From assembly GCA_013823135.1 (NCBI GenBank), contig PNLP01000001.1:1-64000 (forward strand): DNA of 64,000 nt. Reading direction: 5' to 3'. The notes below the pieces were generated by a model. The model was not told where the DNA came from. It saw only the letters and a list, made by a program, of their open reading frames with translations, and made no database searches. This document shows positions 63,959 through 64,000 of this stretch, piece after piece. The DNA is from Planctomycetaceae bacterium (GTDB lineage: Bacteria > Planctomycetota > Planctomycetia > Gemmatales > Gemmataceae). Every line of letters starts with the position of its first letter. The stretch's first letter is position 1. The translations under genes and the position numbers were made by a program.

Positions 63959-64000
63959 ATGAAACGACTCGCGACCATCGCTGTCGTCTGCTTTCTCGCG
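63959..64000 (+). CDS. Start of an exported protein, cut by the right edge
   Basis: Only 14 codons are in the window: an ATG followed by a typical signal-peptide start (MKRLATIAVVCFLA). No clear Shine-Dalgarno is visible. The mature protein lies outside the window and cannot be identified. Confidence 0.45.
   Translation, partial: MKRLATIAVVCFLA

Overview
The window looks like a chromosomal segment of a planctomycete, most likely family Gemmataceae. The signs are two DUF1559 prepilin-like genes, a PEP-CTERM protein, two TIGR03000-type secreted proteins, a TIGR02996 domain, two large serine/threonine kinases carrying WD40 or TPR-like tails, dapL, methanofuran-type C1 genes, GC-rich codon use, and many dispersed intergenic palindromes. 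No rRNA, tRNA, CRISPR array, prophage or complete insertion sequence was recognised.

Layout. 0-3.9 kb: the start of a Tat-exported enzyme (cut by the left edge), a small winged-helix protein, a rhodanese, a POT-family transporter and a GmhB-type phosphatase. 3.9-11.1 kb: a minus-strand block metK -> long Clp-like AAA+ protein -> short Clp-like AAA+ protein. 11.2-15.3 kb: a Cys-rich TIGR03000 protein and an ABC-2 export system. 15.3-20 kb: a DUF1559 gene broken by a 102-bp IS4-like MITE, a PEP-CTERM protein, a glycosylase-like protein and small secreted proteins. 20.7-23.6 kb: divergent pgi and apgM (glycolysis). 23.6-33.2 kb: DUF1963 protein, GH5 enzyme, CoaB-like enzyme, PQQ propeller, GDP-fucose synthase-like epimerase plus glycosyltransferase, putative Mo carrier, intact DUF1559 gene and amidohydrolase. 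33.5-37 kb: rpsP-trmD-rplS-yraN (no rimM) and tyrS. 37.9-42.7 kb: DnaQ-like exonuclease, Aas-like acyltransferase/acyl-ligase, hypothetical protein, dual-specificity phosphatase and TIGR03000 protein. 43.5-50 kb: WD40 kinase, tandem-domain phosphatase, mfnE-like and mfnF-like genes. 50-58.8 kb: Hsp70/DUF3731 protein, membrane protein, dapL and a TPR-like kinase. 59-64 kb: fdhD plus a formate-dehydrogenase-like molybdoenzyme, holB and edge genes.

The most unusual object is the 1110-residue Clp-like protein at 6276-9608. Both of its AAA+ modules are recognisable, but the first appears catalytically degenerate. Its C-terminal tail resembles by eye the PCRF domain of bacterial release factor 2, without the GGQ peptide-release motif. 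Its shorter neighbour (3915-6194) has the same degenerate first module and no tail. Both carry a VGF/LGF tripeptide at the usual ClpP-docking loop position. This suggests an unfoldase pair that could connect ribosomes to proteolysis; that is inference, not proof.

A second theme is repeat invasion. At least seven families of palindromic or dispersed repeats fill the spacers. One GA/CT-rich palindrome lies in frame inside the long Clp-like gene, and one MITE has split a prepilin-like gene and left a 10-bp target duplication. A third theme is signalling by kinases and CX5R phosphatases encoded side by side.
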